The notes beneath the pieces were generated by a model. The model saw only the letters and a list, made by a program, of their open reading frames with translations, did not search any database and was not told where the DNA came from. From NCBI RefSeq assembly GCF_902635505.1, contig NC_045427.1, forward strand, positions 213,914,422 through 213,978,421: a stretch of 64,000 bases of DNA, given 5' to 3'. A program made the translations under genes and the position numbers. This document shows positions 1 through 12,439 of this stretch, in pieces (the stretch's first letter is position 1; each line of letters begins with the position of its first letter). The stretch is from Sarcophilus harrisii. Its lineage: Eukaryota > Chordata > Mammalia > Dasyuromorphia > Dasyuridae.

Positions 1-99
1 ATGGAATCGGTAGGACTCCAGGATACAAGTCACGCTCTTCGGTCTGAGGTTGACTCCACCCCTTTCCTATAACAGCCAAACAAATGTCAGAGCGCCGGG

Positions 100-238
100 A
101 ACGTACGGCAGAACCCGAAGTGCCCCGAGGTATCAGTAACGAGACGTGGCGGCATTCCCTACGTCATCCGTCCGCGACTGAAGCGGTCCAGGCCGCGCCA
201 TCTTCGAACTTGGACTTCCGGTCGGGCTTCGGTGGTTG
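100..238 (+). promoter_or_regulatory. GTF3C2: GTF3C2 promoter and noncoding exon 1
   Basis: This is the start of a CpG-rich stretch that continues to about 620. It holds a CRE-like TACGTCA at 160-166, a YY1-type GCCATCTT at 197-204 and an ETS/GABP-type ACTTCCGG at 214-221, a usual mix for TATA-less housekeeping promoters. A strong donor (GTTG then GTGAGT) closes a likely 5' UTR exon at 238. The next exon with coding sequence begins just before 3404, so intron 1 is about 3.1 kb. The transcription start itself cannot be fixed from sequence; the YY1 and ETS sites suggest it lies near 170-220. Confidence 0.6.
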
Positions 239-3200
239 GTGAGTGTATGGCATCAGCCTCCGCGCTGCCCGAGGACAGCGCCTCTTACTCCCCGCCTTCC
301 CCTTGTAGCGGGGGAGTGACGGCTTTCCCCTGCTCTGCTTGCCAGAAATAACGTCGTCCTTTCCCTCTCCCTGCCCCGGCGGCGCCGCCGCTGCCGCCCT
401 CCGCTCCATCAGTAGTAACTCCGCTGCGGCGCGCGCATCCCCACCCTCCGCCCCGGGCGGCCCTGGGGTGCCTCCTCGTGCGGCCCCTGACCCCTGACCC
501 GTGACGCGCCTCCCCTCCCGCGTCCCGCCGGGGCCCGGTCCGACCCGAGGGCTGGCTCGCGGGCCTCGCTCCTCCCTCGGAGCCCGCCAGAGTTCGCGGA
601 GCGCCAGGACCCATCCCTTCCTACCCGCCCTTTTGACAAATGGGGAAACAAGACGTGCCAGGATCCCAGATTGAGGCCTTCAAGGGCATCTGGTCCCGCT
701 TGCTTGTTGTATAGAGGAGGAAACGAAGGCTCAGAAAGGGAAAGTGACTTTTTCTGGAGACCCAAAGCAAGTCGGCTACGGACCCTGCCCTGACTTTCCC
801 CCGTAGCCCCGGGGCTCCTCACCCTCCACCATTTCCTCCGTGGCCATTTGTATGGGATGTACGTGTGTGTGCGCGCATCGGCTTGCGCACATGCGCGCAC
901 ACACATATATACGGCTCCGAGAGCGATTCATAGATACGTCATTTCACCACGAGCCTCACTGCCCCCATTTTACAGATGAGTACACTATTCTCAAAGCAAT
1001 AGGAAACCACTGAAGCCCCCTTGAAGTAACGTGACATAACCACATCCGTGCTTTATGCGTATCAGTTTGGCGAGCGGGAAATGGATTCACGTGGGGAGAC
1101 TGCATACGGGGAGACGGGGTGTCTGTAGTGCGGGCGAGGTGAGGAGGGCCAGGACGAGGGTGCTGGGGTGACTGTGGGGCAGGTAGCTGGTTTTGATAAA
1201 CTTGGGGGCGGGGCTGACTCTAGGGCCCAGGCTACATCCGGTGCATTACTAACTACGTGGTGCTAGAGGCAAAGACGGAAATGACAGCCACCGCTCGGGT
1301 AATGCCCGTTACCTCCCAGCGGCTTTATGTGTGGAATCTGATCCCAGACGTCCCTGAGAGGGAGATGCTATTTATTATGAGCCCCACTTTTACTGTTGAG
1401 GAAACCGAGTCAGGTTAAGTGATTTGTCCAAGGTCACACAGCTAGCAAGCTTCTAAAGCCAGGTTTGACCCGGTGTGTTCCCGAGTCCAAACCCATTCTG
1501 TGGTCCTCTAGCTGCCTTAATGAAATAGCTCTTGCCCTTAAGAAGTTCACAATCCTGGTAGGCTAGGAAGGGTTTGGGATTGCATGTGCAGGATGTGTGC
1601 ATACAGGTAACAATATTTACCGAATAAAGGCAGAGTAATTGGGAAAACAATCGGGAAAGGTTTTTGGAAGGAAGTAGTAGTGGAAGTTTGAAGGAAGCTA
1701 GGATTTCCGAGAGGCAGAATAAGGAGGGAGAGTATTCCAAGTATGGGAGATAACTGTGCAAAAGCTTGAAGGTAGCGCATCAGTGGGCACATTGTGGCAA
1801 TATCAGATAGCCTAGTTTGGCTAAAATGTAGTTTACAAGGGGAAGTTGTTGGAATCCTTACAAAGTGCTAAGTCATCAGAATTGATAGAGACAATAGTTA
1901 TCTAATGTAGCATGGTTCGGCATGGTCCTCCTACAAGGAGATGTTATGGGCCAGAACGTGAAACAAGGTACTAAGTAGAACTGAGGAGACGATGTTTACA
2001 TCCAGTTTAGCATTGACTTAATCCTACAACAAATAATGGTTTCCCAGGGATATAATGATTGGTGTGTACTCAGTGTACAGCATATAAGCAAGAAGCACTC
2101 TGGGAGATAAAGAAGCTCACTCTCGGAGGTGGAGTCTGATTCATTCCATTTTCCACCTTTGTGCTGGCTGGAGGCTGAAGCACAAACCTTTGGATTTGGA
2201 GACATTCAGAGGGAGCCCTTAGAACCAAGGAGAGAGATAGGTCTCTATTAAAGCTAACCGGGCCCAAGGAAGGAGACTTGGAAGGAGAAAATAAACATTT
2301 GGATTTTATCAGCTGGCTGTGTTTGAAGTGATTATTACGTTGAACTGAAACTAAGTTTGCCTCCAAAAACCTCCCCAAGAAACCTGCTCCCAGAGAGAAC
2401 CATCATATATAAAAGAAGAACACCACAGGAAGTAATATGTAATCAGGCTGAAAAGATAAGCTGGGGCTAAATTGTGATTTTTAAATGTCAAACATAAGAC
2501 TATGTATTCTATCCCTAATGCAATAGGTAACCCCTGAAGCTGTTTGAACTAGGGAAGTAATGTGAGGTGGTCTAACCTGTGTTTTATGAGTATCAGTTTA
2601 GTGACTAGAAGATGAATTCAAGTGGGCAAGTCGGCATACAGGGAGAGCAGTTAAGTTACCTGTAGTCCAGGTGAGGTGATGAGGGCCAGAATTAGAGTGG
2701 AGACCATGAGTTGGCTGTGAGGAACATTTCTATTTTATGTATATTTTTTAGTTAACTTATTTATGTCATAGTCTCCCACAAGTGTATATTTCTTGAGGAC
2801 AGGGACTACCTCACTTTTGTCTTTGAATCCCCAGATTTTAGCACAATGTTTAGCAAATAGTAGGTGCTATATTTCCTGGCCTGAACCCTCTTGTATGCTT
2901 GGTGGACAAATACATTTTGAATATAGGCACAGAAAGGTGCATGGGGTCATCCGTGGTGTTTATAGGAATAAGCAATCAGAACTCTTCCTCTTTGTCATGA
3001 ACTGGTAGTACCTTCACTCAGAACCCATAAATATCCTTTGGGTGGTGGGGTATTGGCAAATAATAACAAACCTGACATAAATGCCTTCCAAATCCAAGGT
3101 CCAGATTGGCAATAGACACTGAGAGCAATGTCATGCTATATCTGTGGAATTCATTCTGGAGTGAAATGTTATTTCACAAAAGTTTTCATAGCTAGATTCT

Positions 3201-3380
3201 AACTATACTGTGTTAGTCTTTCCCAGAAAAACTGACTGGTCGTAAGTAAAGAAGCATGGCTATAAGAAGTGGAAGGTGGGGGAGAAAGAGAATGTGTAGA
3301 GGTAGAATGAAGGTATCAAAGCTAATAGAGTAATCAAAAAGTTGGATTCTTTGGTTGACTTATCATACACAATTATATGT
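239..3380 (+). other. GTF3C2 intron 1, no other gene seen
   Basis: The first 400 bases are a CpG island tail whose long open frames on the minus strand are a composition effect. The rest holds MIR-like pieces (946-985, 1370-1505), copies of an unassigned ancient repeat (about 1005-1170, 1520-1870, 2440-2740) and an L2-type 3' tail (2765-2872). The acceptor of exon 2 is not resolved exactly; it lies shortly before 3404, plausibly the AG at 3382-3383. No coding signal is supported. Confidence 0.5.
2765..2872 (+). repeat. L2 3' end
   Basis: TTGAGGACAGGGACTACCTC, then TTGAATCCCCAGATTTTAGC and AATAGTAGGTGCTA, in GTF3C2 intron 1. Confidence 0.65.
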
Positions 3381-3409
3381 GCAGGTGTAGCCACTGAAGA
3401 GTAATGCTG

Positions 3410-6400
3410 ATGGATACCCTAGGGGTCAGCTGTGTTACACTGGGAGGGACCAGCCCCATGGGGGAAACTACTATAACAGAGTCTCCTAGAAAAGAAGTAC
3501 CTGATCAGCTTGGCGCTGAAGCCCCAACATCTGGGGCTAAGACAGCTTGTGAGGATGATTCCATAATGATGCCTTCAATCTCTCTTGGACTTGAGGATCC
3601 ATCCAGTAAAGAAAGCCACCCAGATTCTCATCAAGAACTGGAAAGTGTCTCCAAACCCGAAGGGCAAGGTATGGAGCTCCTCCATTTCCTTACCTCAGAT
3701 TGAAAGACAATTAAATTTAAGACCTCATATAGACATGGAATATGTTCCCCCCCCCCCCCCCCCTTTCCTCTTTGTATCTCATGGAAAGTCTACCTTTCCT
3801 GGGCATCAAGGCCTGGGCATGGATGGAGAGGCTCTGAACCTTGGCTCCTTGCCTATACCTTCTTTTTTTTTTTTTTTTTTTTTTTTGGTAGATGCTTCTT
3901 CAGGGATTCCAGGGATCTCAAAGGCGAAGGCTCCAAAGACTAGGAGGAAGAAAGGTGTTCGGACCCGAAGAGGCCCAAGGAAGGGTGGAGTGGGCGCTAA
4001 GGATGACTCCCTGTCTACCTTACAACAAGGCAACCCTCCACCAGCGACCCTGGGACCTAGTCCCTTGGATCCATCTGGCCCTCCTCCTACTACTATCCCT
4101 AAGAAGCGAGGTCGAAAGTCAAAAGCCGAGCTGCTGTTGATGAAATTATCAAAGGGGCTAGAACAGCCTGAACCCCCACCTCCACAAAGTCCCCCTGAGA
4201 ACCCTGAGGCTACACCAGGGGCACGACCCCGCCGGCGGGCTGCTAGAGTGTGAGGATTGTGGGATTGAGTTGGGAGGAATGATGGGATACAGTAGGAATA
4301 ATTTGCCTTATGTGGGAAAGGATAATAATAACAGGTAATGTTTACTGTGTGCTAGGCGTTGGGCTAAGCACTTTAAAATTATTATCTCATTTAAAATAGG
4401 CTATTTCTGGGTAATATCAGAAGACCAAATAGGATTTGGGTAAGAATTCTGAGTCAGAGATGTCAGACTAAAGGTGGGAATTTAAGGGTTGAGGTTCCCT
4501 TTGTTCAGCAAGTATATGACTATCCCCTTATTACTGTCTTGTAACTTCTAACTACGTTCCACTAAAGCTCCCCATGTCTTGATCTGGGTGGAAGCATAGT
4601 ATCGGTTGTACAGATTGCCCCCTGCCCGTAGCTCTCCTAGCCCTGTTCCTGTCTCTCCCTTCCTCCCTCTTTTGGCTTCTTCCCCCATTGGGGTCTTTGA
4701 TCCTCTTCCATGACCCCTGACCGGATTCTGTCCCATAGGGCACTTCTATACCTTCAGGAACTGGCTGAGGAGCTCTCCTCAGCACTGCCTGCCCCAGTCT
4801 CTTGTCCCGAAAACCCCGAGGTGGGTGGTCAAGCTAAACGTGGTCAAGGCCGTCGGCGGGCAGCCTGGCACGGAGAGGAGGAAGAAGACGATCCGGCCCG
4901 GGACGCAGACTTCGTGCTGCAGGCTGAGATCGAGGAAGGGGGAGAGGAGAGCGAAGCCCCGAGTGAGAGTTCTTCCGACCTGGAGCTCACTGCGCTGCGG
5001 GGCAGTGGCCTTCGTGGGGCCGCCTCAGGGGTAACCGAGTCAGGGCTATCTGGGTGCCCAAGGGCTGCATGCTCCCAGAAAGATGCTTTCACCAAAAATC
5101 ATGGGGTTAGGGCAGAGGGCAGCAGGCCGGACAAATAGGGGGCTGGGTGGTTGGTAGGCAGGAAGCTGGGTGGGCCCAGTGAGAAAAGGAGGTTCCTAGG
5201 AAATCGAGGCATGTGAAAATATCTCCCTTTATCTTTCAGAAACAGAAACCACAATGCCGGGGACTGGCTCCCAATGGGCTTCCAAATTCTATCATGGCTC
5301 CTGTTTGGAAAAGCCTCAGCCTCACCAAGACCCTGTGAGACCCTGAGGATGGCAAGGGGGCAGTATGTAGGAAAGGGAGTATTTTAGAGTGGGAAGTTGA
5401 GAGATTTAAAATAGAAAATGGACCACGAGAAAGTAAAGAAAAGCTAACATTTAAGTGAGATTATAATGACAGCAGTGACTGACAGATAACCCCTTTTTTC
5501 TCTTTTTAGCCGAGAGCAAAACCATTCACACTGGGAGTTCCCTGAATGGATCCCTTCAGCCTTGAAGTGGCAGTTACTATCTGAAAGGTGAGTCCTACTG
5601 GTGTCCTTTAAGCTAAGGAAGTCACCGGAAGAAAAAGAAAGACTAGGAAATTTCAGAAGAATAATGGGAGGATTCAAACCAGTGAGGATATGATGAAGGC
5701 TCTCTATGTGCCTTTTGTTTTCCCCTAGTGAAGCAGCATCATACTTGCCTCAGGAGTTGAGGTCTCCTCTTTTTTCTGTGCAACGGGAAGGTCTGCCTGA
5801 GGACAGCACTCTCTATAGGATAAATAGGTAAGAAGCTTTAGAGTGCCCATGACATAAAGACTGAAAAGTAGTAAGTAGAATTAGGATGACGATTTGTTCA
5901 ACTTTTCCTCCTCAGGAAAGGACACTAGGGGTGTGGGTTCCCTGACCACAGTGATCATACATGGTCCCAAGGTTGTAGGAGAGTGTAGTGGTGCAAGGGC
6001 CAACATAAGTTAGGGTTTGTTCTTTGAATACTTGGAAAAGCAAACATTTAGTACTTTATATTAGTTCAGAATTCTAAGAACCAGGTCAGATCCTCTCCAG
6101 CTATGATAAGATCAAGATTTGTTACTGATGATAGATTAGAACATGGTTAGAATTGGGAAGTAGGAGAAATAAGATGTTGAATGAATGAGTATATATGTTT
6201 TATTTTTTAATTTTATGTTAGACAGTTTCATTTCTTAACTAATAATACTAATTTTGATGACCTCAGTTTGAATCAGAACTAGCCCATATCCCTTTCTTCC
6301 CTGACTTTTGCAGGATATGTCCAGTTATGTTCTATCTTAAGAACTCAGTCTTGTCTTTTTCTGTAGGTTTAGCTCACTGGCACCCCATCCAGAGCGATGG

Positions 6401-9400
6401 GATGTGTCCTTCTTCACAGGAGGACCACTCTGGGCACTAGAGTGGTGCCCAGTACCTGAAGGTGCAGTTACTTCACAGTATGTGGCACTATTCTGCAGTC
6501 CTAGCATGAATGAAACCCATTCACTGAGCCGGCCTCATGAAGGCCCTGGGCTTCTACAACTCTGGAACCTTGGGACACTGCAGCAAGAAAGCTGGTGAGG
6601 TGGGGCTGGGAACCCTGCAAGAGGAGAGCAGACTGGAATGGGGATTGAGTATAGCAGGACTGGGAAAGCTACACAAAACTCTGTTAGAGGGATTGGGGAA
6701 GAAGCCTCTCGTAAAAGATAAATTTGTTACATTAAACATGATATAGCTGCAAGAATATTTTCCATTCATTCTCCCTATTTCTTTTTCTTCTAGCCCAAGC
6801 AATAAAGCCCACCTTGCCTATGGCATTGCTTGTGATCACGGGTGCATCTGGGACCTCAAGTTCTGCCCTAGTGGAGGCTGGGAGTTGCCTAACACCTCAA
6901 GAAAGGTACTTTCTGAATTGTGGGGGAAATAGGGATAGAATTTAGACTCAAAGTTTAGACCTAAGAGGAGTCTAATTTAGATGTCTCCAAGAGAAGCCCT
7001 GAGAGTTCCCGGAGTTGGGTAGTAGTAGGCAGTAGAAATGAAAGAAGACTTGGGAGAGTGGTGGTATCTGGATTCTGTGGGAGGCCAGCCAAGAAATAAA
7101 TATTTTCCAAGAGAGAAATAAAGGCAGAAATGGTAATAGGAGTCTGAACATTTGGCTCTTGCCTTGGCCTTATCCAATAGGCTCCTTTCCTGCCCCGGCT
7201 GGGTCTCCTGGCTCTGGCCTGTTCAGATGGGAAAGTGCTACTGCTTAGTCTACCCCACCCTGAAGAACTGCTGGCCCTTCAACCTCAAGGTAAGGGGAAC
7301 AACAAGGATTTCAGGGCCCTTGGGGAGGTACTAGTCAAAGCACAGGAAACCATGGTTCTTAGTAAGGGCTCACATATTGCCAGTGTTCTTTTATACACTG
7401 TTAACTATTCACACATACTAATACATATGTATATATCTCCCACTGTATATATTTTAACTGTCTTAATAATTGGCTGTACATTCTGTGTATGAATATAATC
7501 TACTGTCTATTTTCACATTGTCTTCCTTCTCTCACTTATATGGTTAATCAGTTGTGTAAAACATCTACTGGGAAGATATGGCTTCAGAGTGTCTTTCCTT
7601 TGTCACATACTGGCTGGGTGACCCTGGACAAGTCACTTCTCAATGCCCAACTTAGCCCAAACAAAAATGGCAAAACAGTTGTCGGTCTACATTGGTGGAA
7701 AGAGCTCCTGCTAGGAATTTCCTAAACTGAAAGAATTCATAAATATCTACCAGGGTTGCTGATGCTGAATGGCATGTACTGGGTTCCTGTTCCACGTTTT
7801 CTCTAGTTTTCCATTTCCTCCCTCAAACTTTAGGATCCTTCCTGTTGTTCCCTCCTTTTTTTTTTTTTTTTTTTTTTTGCTATTTCACCCTCATGTAAAA
7901 GGAGGAGAGGAAGATAAAGGGAAGAAAGGTGCCTAAGTCTTAGCTGAAACAGCTATCAGGAGATAAGCAGGAGATAAGGGATAAAAACAGAGGTTGTAGG
8001 TTATGGGGAACTCCAGGGAAGCTCTTATCTCCTTAAATGTTGTCTCTCTTTCTTCACAGATGCTCTCAAACCTCCTATCTATAAGGTGAGTGGGGAAATC
8101 TGTTTCTTTCTAGGTGATATTCCATCTGCCGTCAAATCTTCTTTCTTCAATTTGGTCTTTTTGCTATCTGCTGCCTATTTTCTTCTTGACTAAAACCTGC
8201 TCTGAATGTCTTCTGATATAGGTGTTACTAAGAATGGGACTTAGTATTCTTCTCATTCTTATTATCCCATTCTTCTTTAACCTTACAGGTACAGTGTGTG
8301 GCCTCTCTTCAGGTGGGCTCAGTACAAGCAGGGGAGCCCTCTGAGTGTGGTCAATGTTTCACCCTTGCCTGGATGCCAACTCGGCCCCATCAGCATCTGG
8401 CAGCTGGGTTTTATGATGGTGAGTAAGCATAACAATAACTTTTTTTTTTATTAAATTATATTTTATTTTCTCGCTTGTACTCCTTTCTCTCATGTCCCCA
8501 AAACTATTTCAGTTTATACTGTGAGTTCATTACCTTTCTTTTGGGAGGTGGGCAGTTATGTTTCATCTTGAAGCCTCTGGAACTTGACTGGTCATTGATT
8601 GATAGAAGTTCCTAAGTCTTTAAAGGTTGTTTGTCTTTACAATGATGGTATTATTGTGTAATTGTTCTTCTGTTTCTCTTCCCTTCACTCTGCAACAGTT
8701 CATCTCAGTCTTCCCAAATTTTTTAAAAACCATTCCCTTCATAATTTCTTTTATAACACAGTATTCTGTCTCATAAATATAGCATAACTTGTTCAGCTGT
8801 TATCAGTTTCTAATTCTCTGCCATCACAAAAAAAAAAAAAGAACTGTTTTGGTTTTGTACATATGAAAGCTTTTCTGCTTTCTTTGACCTCTTTTGGGGT
8901 AGTACTGCTAGGTAGTACTACTATCTAGTAATAGTATCTATGGAGTCAAAGTATGTGTATAGTTTAATAGTTTTTGTGTCGTAATTTCATTTTTTTTTCC
9001 AGAATACTGATTCCATTTCACAGCTCATCAACAATGCATTAATGTACCTGTTTTTCCACAACATCTCTAGTATTTGTCATTTTCCTTTGCCAATTTTGTG
9101 GGTGTGTGAATGGAGCTGTTCTTTTGAGGATGGGGGGGGGGGCAGGCTGAGTAGGTGGTAACTCTGGTGGGAGAATTAAGTGTGGTTACTCAGGATGTCT
9201 TACTCTTTTCTAATGGTATTTAAGCTAAGGGAAAGGGTCCAAGGGCCCTGGGATGAAAGATAGTGGTGAGGGATGGGGTCCTAGTCTTTTGCATTGCATT
9301 CAGATTAGTATCTGTCTCTACCTTAGGCACAATAGCAATCTGGAACCTCCCCACTACATCATTGTTGCAACGTGTTCGACTCCCAGATGGCTCCTTGAAA

Positions 9401-11878
9401 CTCTATCCCTTTCACTGCCTCCCAGCCCATGACCAAGCTGTGCGTTGCCTTCAGTGGTGCAAAGCTAATAGGTACAGAACAGGGGGAACAAAGGAGAAAG
9501 AAGGTGAAGGCTGGCTCAGGTCAACATTCATGGGATCAGTTTAGTGATGCCCCATTTTTCAATCTTTCCATAGTAACTTTCTAGTCTCTGCTGGAAGTGA
9601 CCGGAAGATCAAATTCTGGGACTTAAGACGACCCTACGAACCTATCAACTGCATCAAACGTTTCTTAAGTACAGAGTTGGCGTGGCTGCTGCCTTACAGT
9701 GGAGTTACTGTGGCCCAGGACAACTGCTACGCCTCGTATGTAGAGCACGGAAAAAAAAATAAGGAATTGGGATTAGAGGGGCTAGGTCCAGTGGGGGTGC
9801 CAAGGGTACTGGGTGTTTTGGCCAAATGTTATTGAGATCCGAGGGCTGAATCTGATTTCAAACTACGTAAGTATTGACATTCTTCTCTCTCTCAAAGTTA
9901 TGGGCTTTGTGGAATTCACTACATCGATGCTGGTTTCCTTGGTTTCAAGGCCTATTTTACAGCCCCTCGAAAAGGCACTGTCTGGGTGAGTTTTTTCTTA
10001 CCTTTTATTACTCAAAGTGTTGGTTCCTAACTTAGGGTCCATGATCTTACTTTTAAAAACATTTTGGTGATTGTATTTTAATTGATTTCCTTAACATATT
10101 ATGTATTTTATTTCATGCATTTAAAAACACTATTCTGAATAGCTTTCACTAAACTGAAAAAAGAATGCTTGACACAAAAAAGGTTAAAAATTCTTGCTCT
10201 CCTTTGTTACCATACAGAGCAAGGAGCAAGATAAATGGCAATCTGTGAGAGGGAAGAAGAGTATGTTGTACATATAATATGCATATAACAATTTAGGACT
10301 CTGATGCCCATGTCTCATTGTAGAGTCTCTCAGGCTCAGACTGGCTTGGGGCAGTGGCTGCAGGGGACATGTCGGGGGAGCTCATTGCTGCTGTGCTACC
10401 TGACATGGCCCTCAACCCGATGAATGTCAAGCGTCCAGCTGAGCGCAGATTTGTGAGTATCTTGGCATCTGACAGAAATGCCATCCACTGGTTCTCCCAG
10501 TCCATTCACTTCTCCAGCCGGTTTGAACAAAAATTAATACAGGCCTTTTTTGTGACTAGTCTTAGTTTGGTGATTTGAAATGTAAAACTCTGGTTTAGTA
10601 TTTGTATGGCCTTGGGCAGATCATTTATCTTTAGTGTGATGCAGTGGAAATGTGCTAGATTGGGAGGTTTAAATCCCAGTTCTTAACCGCCAGCTTATTC
10701 TTCATTTTCAGTTTACCTTCAGTGAGTTTTAGGAGTTTTAGGTTCAGCTCAAACCTATGACCTAAATTGATTCTTTTCACTTTATCTGTATTTTCTTTAT
10801 TGCTACAGACCTTTCCTACCCTAACCTCAGAGGCCCATGAACCTTACTAGAACTATAATTTGTTTTTCCTTTTTTCCTTATTCTGTCTCTAGTATTTTGA
10901 GATGTTAATTCTTTCTACAGCCCATATATAAGGCAGATTTGTTGCCCTACTGGGAGGGTTCTGAAGAACAAGATCATCATGCTGCCTCACCTTTGGTCCC
11001 TGGACCTCCCAAGGCCAGAACTTATGCTGAAACAGTTGAACATCACTACCTGCTCTTCAGAGACACAGACCTGGTAAGTTGTGGCCAGTAGATATCCAAA
11101 GAATCAGGAAGAGGAGGGGATTCCTGTGGGGTAGGGAATAATTATGAGGCCCCAAAAGGCCCTTAGTATGAAGGCAGTGTCCTAAGACTTAATTTAACAC
11201 TGCTTAACCATAGCGTGGATTCCAAGATTTGCTTCAAAGGGAACCAGTACTTCGAATGCAAGAAGGAGAAGGACGCTCTCAGCTCTGTTTGGATAGGCTG
11301 CAGCTGGAAGCAGTTCACAAGGTATGATCATAGGATCATCAGTTCAGAGATGAAAGGAATTTAGAAGTCATTTAGTCTAAATTCCTAACAAATTGAGGCT
11401 CAAAGATGATTTCTCTCTCCTTTTCCACCCTCATCCCTTTTCTCTCTCCCTCCCTCCCCTATAACACACACATACATAATCTCTTTTGCTCTCTTACATT
11501 CTTCTGTCCAAATTTTGGTTTCTTATCTTGTTCATGGGGCCTATAGTCAATAATAAGAACAAGTATTTAAATAAGTTAATCTCTCCTGAATCCTTTGCCC
11601 ATAGTGGTCTGTTCCATACTAATTCAGAAGCCTTTGTACATTTTCTTTCTGTCTCACAGGTACGTTTCAGCCCAAACTTGGATACCTATGGTTGGCTGAT
11701 TTCTGGGGGCCAGTCAGGACTGGTGAGGGTACATTGTGTTCGTGGCCTTACCTCTCCCTTGGGCCACCGGATGCAGCTGGAGAGCAGAGCCCACTTCAGT
11801 GCCATGTTCCGGCCACCTTCCCCACCTCAAGGGCCCAGCTTTCCCTCAACCAACTACCACCTGCTGCCCAACCCATAG
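3410..11878 (+). CDS. GTF3C2: General transcription factor IIIC subunit 2 (TFIIIC110), 18 coding exons
   Basis: Subunit of TFIIIC, the nuclear factor that binds the B-box of tRNA-type promoters and recruits TFIIIB and RNA polymerase III. Coding exons: 3410-3668, 3892-4249, 4739-5030, 5240-5334, 5510-5587, 5729-5827, 6367-6594, 6794-6905, 7181-7289, 8060-8085, 8289-8418, 9327-9471, 9574-9735, 9898-9985, 10324-10452, 10921-11073, 11214-11321 and 11660-11878. They sum to 2790 nt in one frame, 929 aa against about 911 in human; all introns are GT-AG. The N-terminal third is basic with an AT-hook-like PKKRGRKSK near residues 156-164, followed by an acidic stretch near residues 250-275. From about residue 390 it is a WD-repeat-type propeller, for example [16 protein letters not shown] in the exon at 9574. 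The end matches the human protein closely ([15 protein letters not shown]). The ATG at 3410 aligns with the human MDT start; another in-frame ATG lies two codons upstream at 3404. Confidence 0.96.
3747..3763. repeat. C17 homopolymer in GTF3C2 intron 2
   Basis: A run of 17 C about 130 nt before exon 3. It is likely length-polymorphic and prone to sequencing error. Confidence 0.9.
3863..3886. repeat. T24 tract forming the polypyrimidine tract of exon 3
   Basis: Twenty-four T lie directly before the acceptor (GGTAG at 3887-3891) of the 3892 exon. The run is the whole polypyrimidine tract of this acceptor, so its length could affect splicing efficiency. Confidence 0.85.
4322..4400 (-). repeat. 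MIR CORE-SINE fragment
   Basis: Minus-strand MIR 3' core: a stretch like taatgtttactgtgtgctag followed by an ATTATCTCATTT-type motif, inside a GTF3C2 intron. Confidence 0.6.
7590..7690 (+). repeat. SINE fragment (tRNA/CORE type)
   Basis: Contains the diagnostic core GGCTGGGTGACCCTGGACAA then GTCACTT, in sense orientation within a GTF3C2 intron. Confidence 0.6.
7856..7878. repeat. T23 homopolymer
   Basis: A run of 23 T in the intron before the 26-nt microexon, about 180 nt upstream of it. Confidence 0.9.
8060..8085 (+). CDS. GTF3C2: GTF3C2 26-nt microexon
   Basis: A 26-nt exon bounded by TTCACAG and GTGAGT. It turns the phase-1 end of the exon at 7181-7289 into phase 0 and encodes DALKPPIYK, against DAVKPAIYK in human. 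Skipping it would shift the frame, so it is constitutive if the protein is made. It is too short to be found from open frames alone. Confidence 0.93.
8430..9120 (-). repeat. L1 remnant, minus strand, in GTF3C2 intron
   Basis: Degraded L1 with ORF2 C-terminal landmarks read on the minus strand. The stretch near 8990-9100 (cacagctcatcaacaatgc, then atttgtcattttcctttgcc) matches the same part of the better kept L1 at 14452-16297. Its 3' end is the T-rich start near 8438. Confidence 0.6.
10019..10198. mobile_element. Small nonautonomous hAT-like DNA transposon
   Basis: The left end reads like a hAT-Charlie terminal inverted repeat (GGTTCCTAACTTAGGGTCC), and the right end (AAAAAAGGTTAAAAATTCTT) is roughly its inverse complement. 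The middle is AT-rich and has no coding capacity. I see no clean 8-bp target duplication, so the edges are approximate. Confidence 0.45.
11325..11412 (-). repeat. THER/MIR-type SINE fragment
   Basis: Minus-strand tail of a CORE-SINE (GATCATAGGATCATCAGTTC, then AATTGAGGCTCAAAGA), directly after the donor of the exon at 11214-11321. Confidence 0.55.
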
Positions 11879-12420
11879 TTTATTGAACATGAAGACCTGG
11901 GGATTCAGAATTCCTTGATCCTAATGCTACTTAGTAGCTATGTGACATTTACAGCTCTGAGCCAAGCAAATTGGAAACTTCCCCAAATTGCAAACTTACC
12001 CACGTCTCACATCTTCGGAATGGTACAGTAGAATTTATAGTCAGAGGACTTAGGTTTGAATGCTGATTCATCCAGTTATGGTGTATGTAATCATGAGAAA
12101 ATCACTGGGGCCTCAGTTTTCTCATCCATAATATGAAGGAGTTGGACTAGACCTTGGAGGTTCCTTCCAGCTCTAAATCTACAATCCTGTTAGGCTGTAA
12201 GGACTAACTCCTCGGGACTCTACAGACTGATCCTGTTCTCCACAATCACTGCCCCCCCTGCTGGCAGGGGGTGTCCAGATGTGAACTCTAGTCTTCTCAG
12301 TGAATGCTGCAGAAGCTACCCTATGCAAGACATGGGGTTTGGTGTCAAACTGCTCATATTGAGCCTATTGTACTTGGAGGCAGAACTGAGTAAAGGTGCT
12401 GAGTGTTTTGGACTCTTATT
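11879..12420 (+). other. GTF3C2: GTF3C2 3' UTR (end uncertain)
   Basis: Sequence after the TAG stop. No AATAAA follows within a kilobase. The variant AGTAAA at 12389-12394, followed by a GT-rich stretch near 12420-12437, is the best candidate for the cleavage site and would give a UTR of about 530 nt. A CORE-SINE lies inside it at about 12025-12195. Confidence 0.35.
12025..12195 (+). repeat. THER/MIR-type CORE-SINE
   Basis: Carries the typical run CCTCAGTTTTCTCATCCATA, then GTTGGACTAGA and CCTTCCAGCTCTAAATCTAC, in sense. It probably lies within the GTF3C2 3' UTR. Confidence 0.7.
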
Positions 12421-12439
12421 TTGTGTGCTTGTGCTTTGA

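Noticed and set aside
164-906. Several minus-strand open frames at the left edge
   Set aside because: CpG-island composition artefacts upstream of GTF3C2; no recognisable domain.
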